A stretch of DNA of 64,000 bases from Chamaelirium japonicum. Lineage: Eukaryota; Streptophyta; Magnoliopsida; Liliales; Melanthiaceae. Location of the stretch: positions 48,872,999-48,936,998 of the forward strand of contig OX393552.1 in assembly GCA_947650365.1 (NCBI GenBank), in the 5' to 3' direction. A program made the translations under genes and the position numbers. The notes under the pieces were generated by a model. The model did no database searches. It had not been told where the DNA came from and was given only the letters and a program-made list of their open reading frames with translations. Every line of letters starts with the position of its first letter. Within the stretch, counting starts at the first letter, position 1. Shown one piece after another: positions 41,120 through 52,544 of this stretch.

Positions 41120-42745
41120 CCATGCCAACATCAACACGCTCGATGGTGAGGCTAGCGCCAACCCTCCGAAGGCGATTGCTGACCAGACAATCGATATGTT
41201 TGATCGAAGACGAGCATGAAGTCTCCGCAGCCACCAATTGCAGACATGTCCATGAGCGGCTAGGGCCGCAAAGTAGTCATCCAGAAGGCCGCAGCAATCG
41301 ACAGGACTTGCCATCCCCGAGGCGTCAATCTGGCAAAGAACACGATACCCAAGGAGGCGAGGTTCCAGCTACGTACCAAATCTCAGCTGTCGACTTCTAG
41401 CTACTGAACCTTCTCAAGAAGAACACAGCCCTCGAGCAAGAGAGGGATTCCCTGGAGAAGGCGACTAAAATAGCGGGGGTTGTGGCCCATAACTCTTCAG
41501 CCCAAGACTAACCAAGGACTCACCTAGCTGTGAGTCATCATCTTGAAGAACCACATGTGCCGTGTATCGAGAGGCGTCAGGTATCCACGCAAGCACCAAG
41601 GCAAACAGTATGGGATCACCTCGATCGACGGTGCACCATGCTATCACCGAGAAGGATTGCCTCAATCAACAAGGTCCACTGGACGGCCTATCCCTTTGCA
41701 CACGAAAGCAACAGATGCCCGCGAGCTGCTCAATCGACTAAGGCATACTGCCAACGTGGAACGCTGCCATTAGGACCACAGGCAGCTAATCACCTCGGTA
41801 GGGCCACTGCATCCCAAGGTTCTTGTAACCCCATTTCCTATGGGTTGACGAATACCGAGCCTACCAAAGTTCAACTGCATCAAGGGAGACCCTGCCCTCC
41901 ATGTCATGGCTTTCAAGCAAGCCATGACACCATATGAGTATGAGAATCTTATCCTCTGCCGTATGTTCACGGGAAACCTCGAGGGACCTACCCTTGACTG
42001 GTACCACATGTTGCCTACCGATACGGTGACCACTTTCAAAGAGTTGGTTGAACTCTTCATAGACCATTATCGGCTAAACTTAAAGCCGAAAAAGAAGTTG
42101 GATACACTCTACCGGCTAAAGATGGGCTCCGACGAGTCTCTAAGGAGCTTCACGATGAGGTTTCGTAATAAGCACTCTGAGCTCACCGGTCGGTCCCATA
42201 AATGAGGAGGCCATCATACTGGCATTCCAGAATGTTATCCGGCAATGTTCAAGCGCGTACAGCGGGAGATAGAGGTGGAAGACAATCTGCGGGCCAGAAG
42301 ACTACGCGAGCCCCGCGAGTCTCATGACTCCCGATATAAGAAAGATGATGAAGCTCCGAATAAAGCACACTACAAGAAATATGCCAATACCGTGTCCGAC
42401 CAAAAGATACAGGCCAAAAGATACAATGAAGATCCGAATGCCCCTCCAGCAGGGAAGAGGCGAACTCCAAAGGAGCAAAGGGTGTTCACTGAGCTGAACA
42501 CCTCCATTGAAGACATCTTCACCTACTTGCAGAACGAGCCCTTTTGCAAGTGGCCACAACCTCTCCCTCCAAATTCCGACCAGGCGAGAGATACGACAGC
42601 CTACTGTGAGTTCCATCGCAGCTATGACCATCCAACCTCTACATGTCGGAAGCTAAAGCATCACATCGAAGACCTAATCCAAGAAGGGCGGCTCGATGGC
42701 TACCTCGCTAACAAGGAACTAGGTCAAGAGAAGGAAAGACAGTAA
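41120..42745 (+). mobile_element. Gag region of outer Gypsy element (fossil)
   Basis: Shows retrotransposon gag motifs in order: YQISAVDF, LDWYHMLP, ELFIDHYRLNLKPKKKLD, LYRLKMGSDESLRSFTMRF and a finger-like end YCEFHRSYDHPTSTC. All have close counterparts in the inner element. Spread over more than one frame, with several breaks. Confidence 0.8.
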
Positions 42746-42914
42746 CAGTGGAGAAAGAAAGACAACGTAATACGTGGATGCATAATCATAACGTCCGCTT
42801 GGCAGCCTCTGAAAAAGTGTAACCGTAACTTTGTTTTATCAATATAGTGTCTCTTTTTTCTCAAAATCAAATCTCTCGAAGTTCGATTCCACCATGTTAA
42901 GGCATAAAAAAAAG

Positions 42915-43460
42915 GGCTCCTGGCAACCCAGGTTAACCAAAGACCTTCGATTCCGTCCATTCAAGTCAGAATCTTAAAGGCAATTCGCCTACGCCCTCTC
43001 GAGGCTCAAGTCCAATAAAAAGGCTCCTGGCAACCCAGGTCAACCAAAAACCTTCGATTCCGCCCATTCAAGTCAGAAGCTCGAAGGCAATTCGGCTAAG
43101 CCCTCTCAAGGCTAAAGTCTGATAAAAAGGCTCCTGGCAACCCAGGTCAACCAAAGACCTTCGATTCCGCCCATTCAAGCCGAAAGCTCGAAGGCAATTC
43201 GGCTACGCCCTCTCGAGTCTAAAGTCCGATAAAAAGGCTCCTGGCAACCCAGGCCAACCAAAGACCTTCGATTCCACCCATTCAAGTTGGAAGCTCGAAG
43301 GCAATTTGGCTATGTGCTCTCGAGGCTAAAAAAGCTCCTGATAACTCAAGTCAACCAAAGACCTTCGATTCTGCCCATTCAAGTCGAAAGCTCGAAGGCA
43401 ATTCGGCCACGCCCTTTCAAGGCGAAAGTCCGATAAAAAGGCTCCTGGCAATCCAGATCA
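42915..43460. repeat. Outer element array 1, about 107 bp x 6
   Basis: GGCTCCTGGCAACCCAGGTC starts at about 42915, 43022, 43129, 43236, 43333 and 43439. Each copy is followed by CCAAAGACCTTCGATTC and AGCTCGAAGGCAATTCGGC. Confidence 0.9.
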
Positions 43461-43549
43461 AGCTAAGCTATCAACTATACTCATCCGAGGCGATGACAAT
43501 AAGTCCAAGGCAGGCGTCGCCGCTTCGATATTCACCAAGTTCAAGGAGA

Positions 43550-44015
43550 CATCCTTGGCAGTTGAAGACAAAGTCTGAGGCGACCAACGCCTCAGCGCTC
43601 TACAAGCCCAAGGCCCTGCCCTTGGCACTTGAAGACAAAGTCCGAGGTGACCAACGCCTTGGCACTCTACAAGCCCAAGGCCCAGCCCTTGGCACTCAAA
43701 GACAAAGTCCGAGGCGACCATCACCTCAACACTCTACAAGCCCAAGGCCCTACCCTTGGCACTTGAAGGCAAAGTCCGAAGCAACCAATACTTCGAAGAC
43801 AAAGTCCGAGGCGACCAACGCCTTGGCATTCTACAAGCCTAAGGCCAAACCCTTGGCACTCGAAGATAAAGTCCGAGGCGACCAACGCCTCGGTACTCTA
43901 TAAGTCCAAGGCCTTGCCCTTGGTACTCGAAGACATAGTCCGAGGTGACTGATACCTCGGTACTCTACAAACCCAAGGCCCTACCCTTGACACATAAAGA
44001 CAAAGTCCGAGACGT
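43550..44015. repeat. Outer element array 2, about 66 bp, irregular
   Basis: Units combine GACAAAGTCCGAGGCGACC, AACGCCTYGGCACTCTACAA and CCCAAGGCC-CTTGGCACT. About seven copies, one shortened. A related phrase (AAAGTCYGAG) also occurs in the inner element near 48390-48520. Confidence 0.85.
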
Positions 44016-44583
44016 CGTCACCGACATATTGACATTCGATCAAAAGTCTAAGCTTAGTCTTGTCACTTAGGTCCAAGCATCAGATTGTCACTGGCCATCA
44101 CCTTTTCTCAACGACTGACGTTTCCAAACCGGTTAGGGGGTGGTCGGTGTAACTCTATCAGCGCGTGTCTCCACACTGGTGCAGTCGACAGTGGGTTCCT
44201 CATGATCTTCGTTCGTAAAGGGCCTTGCCATCAAACCCACTGTCCGAATCCTTAATATGTGGCAGAGGAGGAGCGCAAACAATCTCCTTCGTTCCTCGAT
44301 GGCATTTTCCCAACACAGCGGGTCCTCTGACGATTTTTATCATGAAAAAAGTGGCCTACAATGGGTGAACAAACGATAAGTAAAGAGTAGCGTGGGTGAA
44401 AAATCCATCGAAACACGAGATAAAATGGCACTTCCTTGATCCTGGACAAGTCAACACCCTCACGTGACCGTAGTACCTGGCGAATATAGTAACTAGGTGC
44501 GGTAGTACATTGGGTGAAGACTGGCTGGCCATCATATGGCGTCATCCTAGATTATCTCAAAGAAGCCCCCTCAAATATAGCGT

Positions 44584-45452
44584 TGTGGGTGCAAATTTTG
44601 GTAAGAAATCTGCAAGCAGCGGGACCCATCGGCCGGCCTGGTGGGCCCCCGAGTACCACAGCGGGACCCACCGGCCCGGCCTGGTGGGCCCCCGAGTACC
44701 ACAGCGGGACCCACCGGCCCTGCCCAGTGGGCCCCCGAGTACCACAGGGGGACCCACCGGCCTTGCCTGGTGGGCCCCCGGAGACAGCAGGGGGACCCAC
44801 CGGCCTTGCCTGGTGGGCCCCCGGAGACAACAGCAGGACCCACCGGCCCTGCCTGGTGGGCCCCCGAGTACCACAGCGGGTCCCACCGGCCCTGCCAAGT
44901 GGGCCCCCAGAGACCGCAACGGGACCCACCGGCCCTGCCTGGTGGGCCCCTGAAGGCTTTCGAGGGACCCACCGGCCCTGCCTGGAGGATCCCCAGATAC
45001 GGCAGCAAAAACCGCCATTTGCCCCGGAATCCCTCCCAGAGAATCCTATAAATAGCAGAGTCTTCGAATGTAAAATGATGGAGGCTAAAAAGATCGAATT
45101 CTCAGTTCTAAAAAACCTGAGCTCTGGGATTTTCAACTTCCGATCTACCATCTCCCTTTGATCTTCTTTCAGAAAGATCAGTGTTTACAGTGATACTCGG
45201 CCTGTCGAGATCACTTCAATATAAGTGTTAGTGAATTCGGGTTGCACCCTATAGCACGGAGACGTAGGCTTCGGCTGAACTCCGAGATCACTTCTCGTGT
45301 CAAACTCTCTCTCTAATTGCATCTCTCTATTTACAAATCAAAAGCTTCAACTTCGATCAACAGATCGACCAACGATCTTCGACGTCAACACGAACATTCA
45401 ATTGACTGGTGCTGCGAGAGTCTTCGGGTCGGCACGAAGATTTTCCCCCACA
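44584..45452 (+). repeat. 5' LTR of inner Gypsy element
   Basis: The U3 holds a 42-43-bp tandem array (44621-44995). A TATA box TATAAATAG follows at about 45047, then GGCCTGTCGAGATCACTTC (also in outer LTR style), then the end TTTTCCCCCACA. Confidence 0.93.
44621..44995. repeat. LTR array with TCP-type sites, 43 bp x about 9
   Basis: The unit reads GGGACCCACCGGCC, TGCCTGGTGGGCCCCC, GAGTACCACAGC. Eight copies of GGNCCCAC and eight of GTGGGCCC (its inverse form) were counted. Both match the class I TCP consensus GGNCCCAC. Because 43 is not a multiple of three, all frames rotate through the same Gly-Pro-rich peptides; those frames are not genes. The 3' LTR has the same array at 51575-51949. Confidence 0.92.
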
Positions 45453-45597
45453 GTTTGGCGCCGTCTGTGGGATCCGAGCGAGAAGCCGTGTCCTCTCTAC
45501 TTCGACTACCAGATCAATAGCCAAACTTCCTCGCCCCCTCGGTTGATCAGACAACTGATCGGACGTCGGCAATCTCGTTGTACCCTTCGCACTCTGA

Positions 45598-47304
45598 ATG
45601 GCGAGAACCAAACACCAGGGTCAACCAGAAGGAAGTTATACTCAACAACAAGCTCGTCCTGAGACTCGATCAATGAGTCAAAGGCTCAATTTCGGACAGC
45701 CCCTTGCTGTCCCAGAGATGGGGGTTCATTCAGGGAGTGGAAGATCTGTCGATCGACCGATCATCCACCCTGCGCGACAATCAATTGGTCAAACAACCCC
45801 CACTCCTGCTAAAAACCCTCCTTCGACATATCAAATTTCAGCGGTCGACTTTCAACTGCTTCAATTTGCAAAGCAAAACGCCACCCTCACCGCTGAGAGG
45901 GATGCTCTCAAGAGGGCAGCTTCTGAGGCTGGGATCGCTCTTTCTATCCCCTCTACAAATGAGAGGGTCGATCTTCCGCAACATTCAATCCACTCTGAGT
46001 AACAGAGGTCAATGGGCACTACTACCCTCGAAAGGGTTCGACGCGATCCAACTCCCTCTGCTGCCCTGTCGAAGCAGAGTGTTTGGGACCGCCTCGACGA
46101 CGAATCCTCTCAATCCACTCCTGGTAGCAACTTCAACAAAAGAGTCCCTTTAAAGCAAGATGACTCGAGAAGATGTCAGATGAAAGGTGCGCCCTCGAAG
46201 AATAGAGTTTCACCATCCGATCCGCTTTAACGTGGGCTCGGATCGGACCTTCGTCATCGACTCCAACCTGCCGAACAGGACCTCTCGATCTTACCCCTCG
46301 ATCTCCATCTAAGTCGAGGGCAGGGTCGTAGGGATGGATACTCCTCCGTCGGACCCCTCCATCGAAGCTTATTCGAGTCAGCATTTCCAAGGGGATGGAG
46401 AACACCCACTCTACCCAAATTCAATTGCGTCAAAGGAGATCCAACTCTCCATATACTCTCTTTCAAACAATCCCTGACACCGCATGAAGAAGAGAACAAC
46501 GTGCTCTGCCGCACCTTCGCCGGGAGCCTCGATGAGCCATCCCTCGATTGGTACCACAACCTTCGAGCTGGATCCATTACTCAGTTCAGCATCTTAGCCA
46601 ATCTCTTTGTGCAACATTATCAACTTAATTTGAAGCCGGAGAAGAAGCTCGATTCCCTCTATCGGCTAAGGATGGGTTCGGATGAGAGTCTTCGCAGCTT
46701 CACAAGGAGATTTCGCAATGAGCACGCTGCCCTCTCTGGGAGGCATCTGGATGATGAAGCTATCATGTTGGCATTTCAGAATGCACTCCGCTTCGACATG
46801 CACATTTACAACGACTTCATTCGCAATCCTCCTCTTTCCCTAGGTTCAATGTTTGATCGAATCCAACGGGAAATTGAGGTTGAGGATGATCAAGTTGCCC
46901 GAAAGGGACGAGAGACGAAGAGGCGACCCGCCGAAAGGGAAACCACAAAATATGCTACCAGAGCCTACAATGCAGAAGCAGAAGTTCCTCTCGCACCCAA
47001 GCGATTAAGAAACGATGGACGCCGATCTCCTCCAAAGAAGACTACTTTTACCCAATGGAATCTACCAATCGAACAGATCCTCGATCGAATTCAGCATGAA
47101 GAGTTCCTCCGATGGCCTAATCCACTGCAGCCCGACACTAAGGCCACTGCAGACAAAACCGTCTACTGTGATTTCCATCGCAGTCATGGTCATTCAACTG
47201 ATCAGTGCCACCGGCTAAGGCATCATTTGGAAGATCTGCTACGTGTAGGACATCTCCAAGAGTTTCTCAAAGGCAGGCAAAATCATTCCTTCGAACATCA
47301 CTAG
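45598..47304 (+). mobile_element. Gag region of inner Gypsy element (fossil)
   Basis: Motifs in order: YQISAVDFQLLQFAKQN, LCRTFAGSLDEPSLDWYHNL, LKPEKKLDSLYRLRMGSDE, FDRIQREIEVEDD and the finger-like YCDFHRSHGHSTDQC. The longest intact part is 46501-47304 (267 codons). Related to but clearly distinct from the outer gag. Confidence 0.88.
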
Positions 47305-47639
47305 TGAAGATCTCCCTCGAGATGGAAAAATCTGGGGGGTGGGAGATGATCAACTTTCAAGCGACCATTTGTATCGTCAGAGAACGCAGCAGCTGGAAAC
47401 TAGATCCCAACTGGGAAGGTCTATACAAAGTCAAATCAGAAGGAGGCCAAGGACTCTATCGATTGCCACGGGCTTGGAATGCTCGAAATCTTAAATTGTT
47501 CTATATATGATGTAAATTCTATGTTGAATAAAGATTGCTTTCAAACGTCTACTTGTCCGTTCAAATTCTGAGTTATGAGACAGCGCAATATTCAGTTTCA
47601 AACCTTCAAGCAAATTCAAGTTGAGCCAGCTCAACCTTC

Positions 47640-47970
47640 AAACTACCAGGTCGTTTAACAAGTTTAGGGCCTCGTGTTGCGACACGACCCTTTACGTGCA
47701 AATGTTAAACGGTTTCGGGTTGTGAAACAGCACAACTCTCAATTTCAAACTACCAGGTCGTTTAACAAGTTTAGGGCCTCGTGTTACGACACGACCCTTT
47801 ACGTGCAAATGTTAAACGGTTTCGGGTTGTGAAACAGCACAACTCTCAATTTCAAGCTACCAGGTCGTTTAACAAGTTTAGGGCCTCGTGTTGCGACACG
47901 ACCCTTTACGTGCAAATGTTAAACGGTTTCGGGTTGTGAAACAGCACAACTCTCAATTTCAAGCTACCAG
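47640..47970. repeat. Inner element array B, about 107 bp x 3
   Basis: CTACCAGGTCGTTTAACAAG recurs at about 47643, 47749 and 47856, each followed by GTGTTGCGACACGACCC (an inverted repeat) and GTTAAACGGTTTCGGGTTG. Copies are nearly identical. Confidence 0.92.
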
Positions 47971-48556
47971 AATATCAACACAATCCGAGACCTGCTCTCG
48001 GCACCCTAGCAAAGCCTAAAGCTCTTTGCCCCAACACATCTCGACATGAAGATCAAGGTCCCACGTGTCGAGCAGCATTCAGCCAATGTCACTCCAGAGG
48101 CAGGACATCTCTCAAACTTACCAAGTCACTACAGAAGACTTCTACCATTCGACACTCATAAGAGAGCATCACGTGCTCTCATGCTCGAGGAAGACTCGTT
48201 CTGGAAATCCACCATCGATGAGGGGGTGAATCTACAATCTTTCATAGCCAGCATCAACGACGAGACGACTATCACCCAGGAGTCGCGTGATCTTCCGACC
48301 AACCCTCAAAAATCTTCCGACGTTGCAGATCGTCCTAAGATTCAAAAACCGATTGACAAAGGCGAAAACTCATCAACCATTTGAGAGCAAAGTCTGAGGC
48401 ATGAACTGCAGCATTCAAACAAAGTCCAAATTTAGTCAAAGTCCGAGACCGACATCTTAGCATTTGATCGAAAGTCCAAGCTCGCAACCTTGGCACGAGG
48501 CAGCAAAGTCTGAGACCTGAGTCTCAGCATTCAATCGAAGTCTTCGCTCGTGGCCT

Positions 48557-49145
48557 CACTCGAACCTTGACCGGATAATTTTTTACCGATCAGACAAACT
48601 TGTCCGATCGGCTAAAATCATTCGATCGGTCGATTTTCTACTGGATCTGGCAAAAAACCGAGGTTTTTTGCCGATCACTCGAACCTTGATCGGATAATTT
48701 TTTACCGATCGGACAAACTTGTCCGATCGGCTAAAATCATTCGATCGGTCGATTTTCTACTGGATCTGGCAAAAAACCGAGGTTTTTTGCCGATCACTCG
48801 AACCTTGATCGGATAATTTTTTACCGATCGGACAAACTTGTCCGATCGGCTAAAATCATTCGATCGGTCCATTTTCTACTGGATCTGGCAAAAAACCGAG
48901 GTTTTTTGCCGATCACTCGAACCTTGATCGGATAATTTTTTACCGATCGGACAAACTTGTCCGATCGGCTAAAATCATTCGATCGGTCGATTTTCTACTG
49001 GATCTGGCAAAAAACCGAGGTTTTTTGCCGATCACGCGAATCTTGACCGGATAATTTTTTACCGATCGGACAAACTTGTCCGATCAGCTAAAATCATTCG
49101 ATCGGTCGACTTTCTACTGCCGATCACTCGAACCTTGACCGGATA
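48557..49145. repeat. Inner element array C, 119 bp x 5
   Basis: ACTCGAACCTTGATCGGATA recurs every 119 bp from 48557. Each unit contains ACCGATCGG, TTGTCCGATCGGC and the inverted pair AAAAAACCGAGGTTTTTTG. Copies differ by few substitutions. Confidence 0.92.
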
Positions 49146-50219
49146 ATTTGGCCTCATTTGAAATACCTTTTGGTTGTATGGTGTTTGATCGAGAATAATT
49201 CAAATCCAACGACCATAGCGAGCCGGGTTGGGAGCACGCGTGGTATATACACCAAACATTTACATGGCCTTCACCTGGGTTGTCAACTTTTGACCTTTGA
49301 AGCAAGCATCAAAGGTGTGAATCAACGGCCATAATCAATGCCATCATTTGTGCATCAAGCTATCACAGCCTTCCCTTCCATCATGCATGGAACTTCCATG
49401 CATGCATTCGTGCATGTGCGCCGATCCACCTAACACCCCGCCTCTCAATCCCACTTGATCACAGCCTTCATTGCATCAAACTCTCACAGCCCTCCCTTTA
49501 GACCAGCACCAAGTAATCCAGACCGCATGTTGCCCCCACGTGTTGCATCAAACTCTCACAGCCCTCCCTTTAGACCAGCACCACAATCCAGACCGCATGT
49601 TGCCCCCACGTGGGTGACAAGCTGGCATCCACAAAGCTTTGTGGTCAAACCCGTGACTGCATGCCTCAGTGGGGAGATGCAACCCGTGACTGAGCAGCCG
49701 GCCCGTGACTGCACAGCGACTCCGCTCAGCCGCTCAGATCCTCTATTCTCCCGCATCCACAAAGCAGAGGAGCTCTGAACCCCTCGTCTCCCTCAACTCC
49801 AACCTCAGCTCCGCCGCTCCCGATCTCATCACCGATCGGCCGCAACTCCCCGGCAACCGACGGATCGCAGTCCCACTACCAATCGCCATCTCCCACTGCA
49901 CCGAGAACGGCGACTCCGCCTCAGATCGGCTGCTGGCGACCGATCGGGCATATTCAGCCGGTCAAGATTTCAGCGATCGGTCGCGGAGGGGGTTATTTCT
50001 CCAGATTTAGCACAAAATTACCCGATCAGTGCCTCCGATCGGTCAAATTTGACCGATCGGTCAAATTTGACCGATCGGCAAACTCGATCCCCTTCTTCCC
50101 CTTTGTTTTCTATTTTGATCGGCGAAAAATACTACTGGATCTGGTGCCAAAAGTGGGTATTTTACCGATCACAGATTTTCTGACCGGCTGTTTTTTGTCC
50201 GATCGGTGAAATTTACCCG

Positions 50220-50445
50220 ATCGGCAAAATGCACCTGATCGGCGTTTTGCACCCGATCGGAGATTTGCACCTGATCGGTGATTTGCACCCGATCGGAGAT
50301 TTGCACCTGATCGGTGATTTGCACCTGATCGGTGATTTGCACCTGATCAGAGATTTGCACCCGATCGGCGTTTTGCACCCGATCGGAGATTTGCACCTGA
50401 TCGGAGATTTGCACCTGATCGGAGATTTGCACCCAATCAATAACT
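50220..50445. repeat. Inner element array D, 18 bp x about 12
   Basis: The unit is GCACCTGATCGGTGATTT, with variants CCCGATCGGAGATTT and GGCGTTTT. The period of 18 keeps frames open on both strands; they are artefacts. Confidence 0.92.
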
Positions 50446-50524
50446 CCTCCCGATCAAAAACGACCTTCTTCTCTCAAATCTGATCTCTACCTGATCGAAC
50501 ATACCATACCACCCTCCCCTTCCA

Positions 50525-51425
50525 TTTGGCGAGTTGCACCCGATCACCTCGATCGATAGGTCGAAATTGACCGATCACTTTTTTGACCGATCAAAATTTG
50601 ACCGATCAAAATTTGACCGATCAAATTTGACCGATCGCTTCGACCAATCACTTTGACTGATCGGTCAGACTTGACCAGTCGAATTCGATCGATCGGTCAA
50701 AATCTCTACTGGATCGGTCAAAAAACCATGTTTTTTGACCGATCACCCGATCCTTGACCGGTTGAATTTTGACTGATCAGTCAAAATTTGACCGATCGGT
50801 CAAATTTGTCCGATCGGTCAAAATTTGACCGATCGGCCAAAATTTAACCGATCGGTCAAAATTTGACCGATCAGTCAAATTTGTCCGATCGAACAGAAAT
50901 CAATCGATCGGTCAAAATCTCTACTGGATCGGTCAAAAAACCATGTTTTTTGACCGATCACCCGATCCTTGACCGGTTGAATTTTGACTGATCAGTCAAA
51001 ATTTGACCGATCGGTCAAATTTGTCCGATCGGTCAAAATTTGACCGATCGGCCAAAATTTAACCGATCGGTCAAAATTTGACCGATCAGTCAAATTTGTC
51101 CGATCGAACAGAAATCAATCGATCGGTCAAAATCTCTACTGGATCGGTCAAAAAACCATGTTTTTTGACCGATCACCCGATCCTTGACCGGTTGAATTTT
51201 GACTGATCAGTCAAAATTTGACCGATCGGTCAAATTTGACCGATCGGTCAAATTTGTCCGATCGGTCAAATTTGTCCGATCGGCCAAATTTTAACCAATC
51301 GGTCAAAATTTGACCGATCGGTCAAAATTTGACCGATCAGTCAAATTTGTCCGATCGGCCAAATTTTAACCGATCGGTCAAAATTTGTCCGATCGATCAA
51401 ATTTGACCGATCAGTCTATTTTCAA
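50525..51425. repeat. Inner element array E: palindromic W-box repeats
   Basis: Short units built on TTTGACCGATCGGTCAAA, a perfect 18-bp palindrome, nested in a higher-order unit of about 220 bp (CTACTGGATCGGTCAAAAAA at about 50707, 50922 and 51137). About 45 TTGACC motifs on the two strands together were counted from 50040 to 51420. Confidence 0.9.
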
Positions 51426-51537
51426 ACGCTTAACACTCGACAAAGAGCTCCTCTTCATGTGTGACAGGGGGTCGTTAGCTTTGCACCACGAATCCAAGCC
51501 AGCCAGAATGCACTCTAGCTAACTTGGAGGGGGTAAC

Positions 51538-52406
51538 TGTGGGTGCAAATTTTGGTAAGAAATCTGCAAGCAGAGGGACCCATCGGCCGGCCTGGTGGGC
51601 CCCCGAGTACCACAGCGGGACCCACCGGCCCGGCCTGGTGGGCCCCCGAGTACCACAGCGGGACCCACCGGCCCTGCCCAGTGGGCCCCCGAGTACCACA
51701 GGGGGACCCACCGGCCTTGCCTGGTGGGCCCCCGGAGACAGCAGGGGGACCCACCGGCCTTGCCTGGTGGGCCCCCGGAGACAACAGCAGGACCCACCGG
51801 CCCTGCCTGGTGGGCCCCCGAGTACCACAGCGGGTCCCACCGGCCCTGCCAAGTGGGCCCCCAGAGACCGCAACGGGACCCACCGGCCCTGCCTGGTGGG
51901 CCCCTGAAGGCTTTCGAGGGACCCACCGGCCCTGCCTGGAGGATCCCCAGATACGGCAGCAAAAACCGCCATTTGCCCCGGAATCCCTCCCAGAGAATCC
52001 TATAAATAGCAGAGTCTTCGAATGTAAAATGATGGAGGCTAAAAAGATCGAATTCTCAGTTCTAAAAAACCTGAGCTCTGGGATTTTCAACTTCCGATCT
52101 ACCATCTCCCTTTGATCTTCTTTCAGAAAGATCAGTGTTTACAGTGATACTCGGCCTGTCGAGATCACTTCAATATAAGTGTTAGTGAATTCGGGTTGCA
52201 CCCTATAGCACGGAGACGTAGGCTTCGGCTGAACTCCGAGATCACTTCTCGTGTCAAACTCTCTCTCTAATTGCATCTCTCTGTTTACAAATCAAAAGCT
52301 TCAACTTCGATCAACAGATCGACCAACGATCTTCGACGTCAACACGAACATTCAATTGACTGGTGCTGCGAGAGTCTTCGGGTCGGCACGAAGATTTTCC
52401 CCCACA
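51538..52406 (+). repeat. 3' LTR of inner Gypsy element
   Basis: Same length as the 5' copy, two substitutions apart by eye. Followed at once by the target duplication AGCGT. Confidence 0.93.
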
Positions 52407-52544
52407 AGCGTTGTCCCTCGCTGACAATTCCGCGCACCAGTGTTTTAGGAATATGATCGAAAAAGTGTCGGTTTCAGATGGGGCTAAAATTCGAAAAATA
52501 CACTATTTTTAATACCGATACTTTTTGGCCTCTCATAGCAGCCC

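Larger units (their letters stand above)
44584..52406 (+). mobile_element. Inner Gypsy-type LTR element, young, gag-only (fossil)
   Basis: LTRs of exactly 869 bp each (44584-45452 and 51538-52406) start TGTGGGTGCAAATTTT and end TTTTCCCCCACA. They differ at only two positions by eye. Perfect target duplication AGCGT (44579-44583 and 52407-52411) shows insertion into the outer element. PBS-like TGGCGCCGTCTGTGGG starts at 45456; the purine tract TTGGAGGGGG lies before 51538. The interior has a gag region, a short stretch like the end of a Tat integrase (about 47385-47507: NWEGLYKVKSE, RAWNARNLKLFY) and four tandem arrays. Most of pol is absent, so it needs a helper. Gag shows about two or three breaks. 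Two differences in 869 bp imply on the order of 0.1 million years at a rice-type rate. Confidence 0.93.

Noticed and set aside
44514-45161. Gly-Pro-rich collagen-like proteins, also at 51475-52115
   Set aside because: They arise from the 43-bp LTR array, occur in all frames on both strands, and continue into LTR sequence that is clearly regulatory.
50169-50483. Regular short repeats that could suggest a CRISPR array
   Set aside because: There are no unique spacers, the period is 18 bp, and it lies inside a plant LTR element; it is a simple tandem array.
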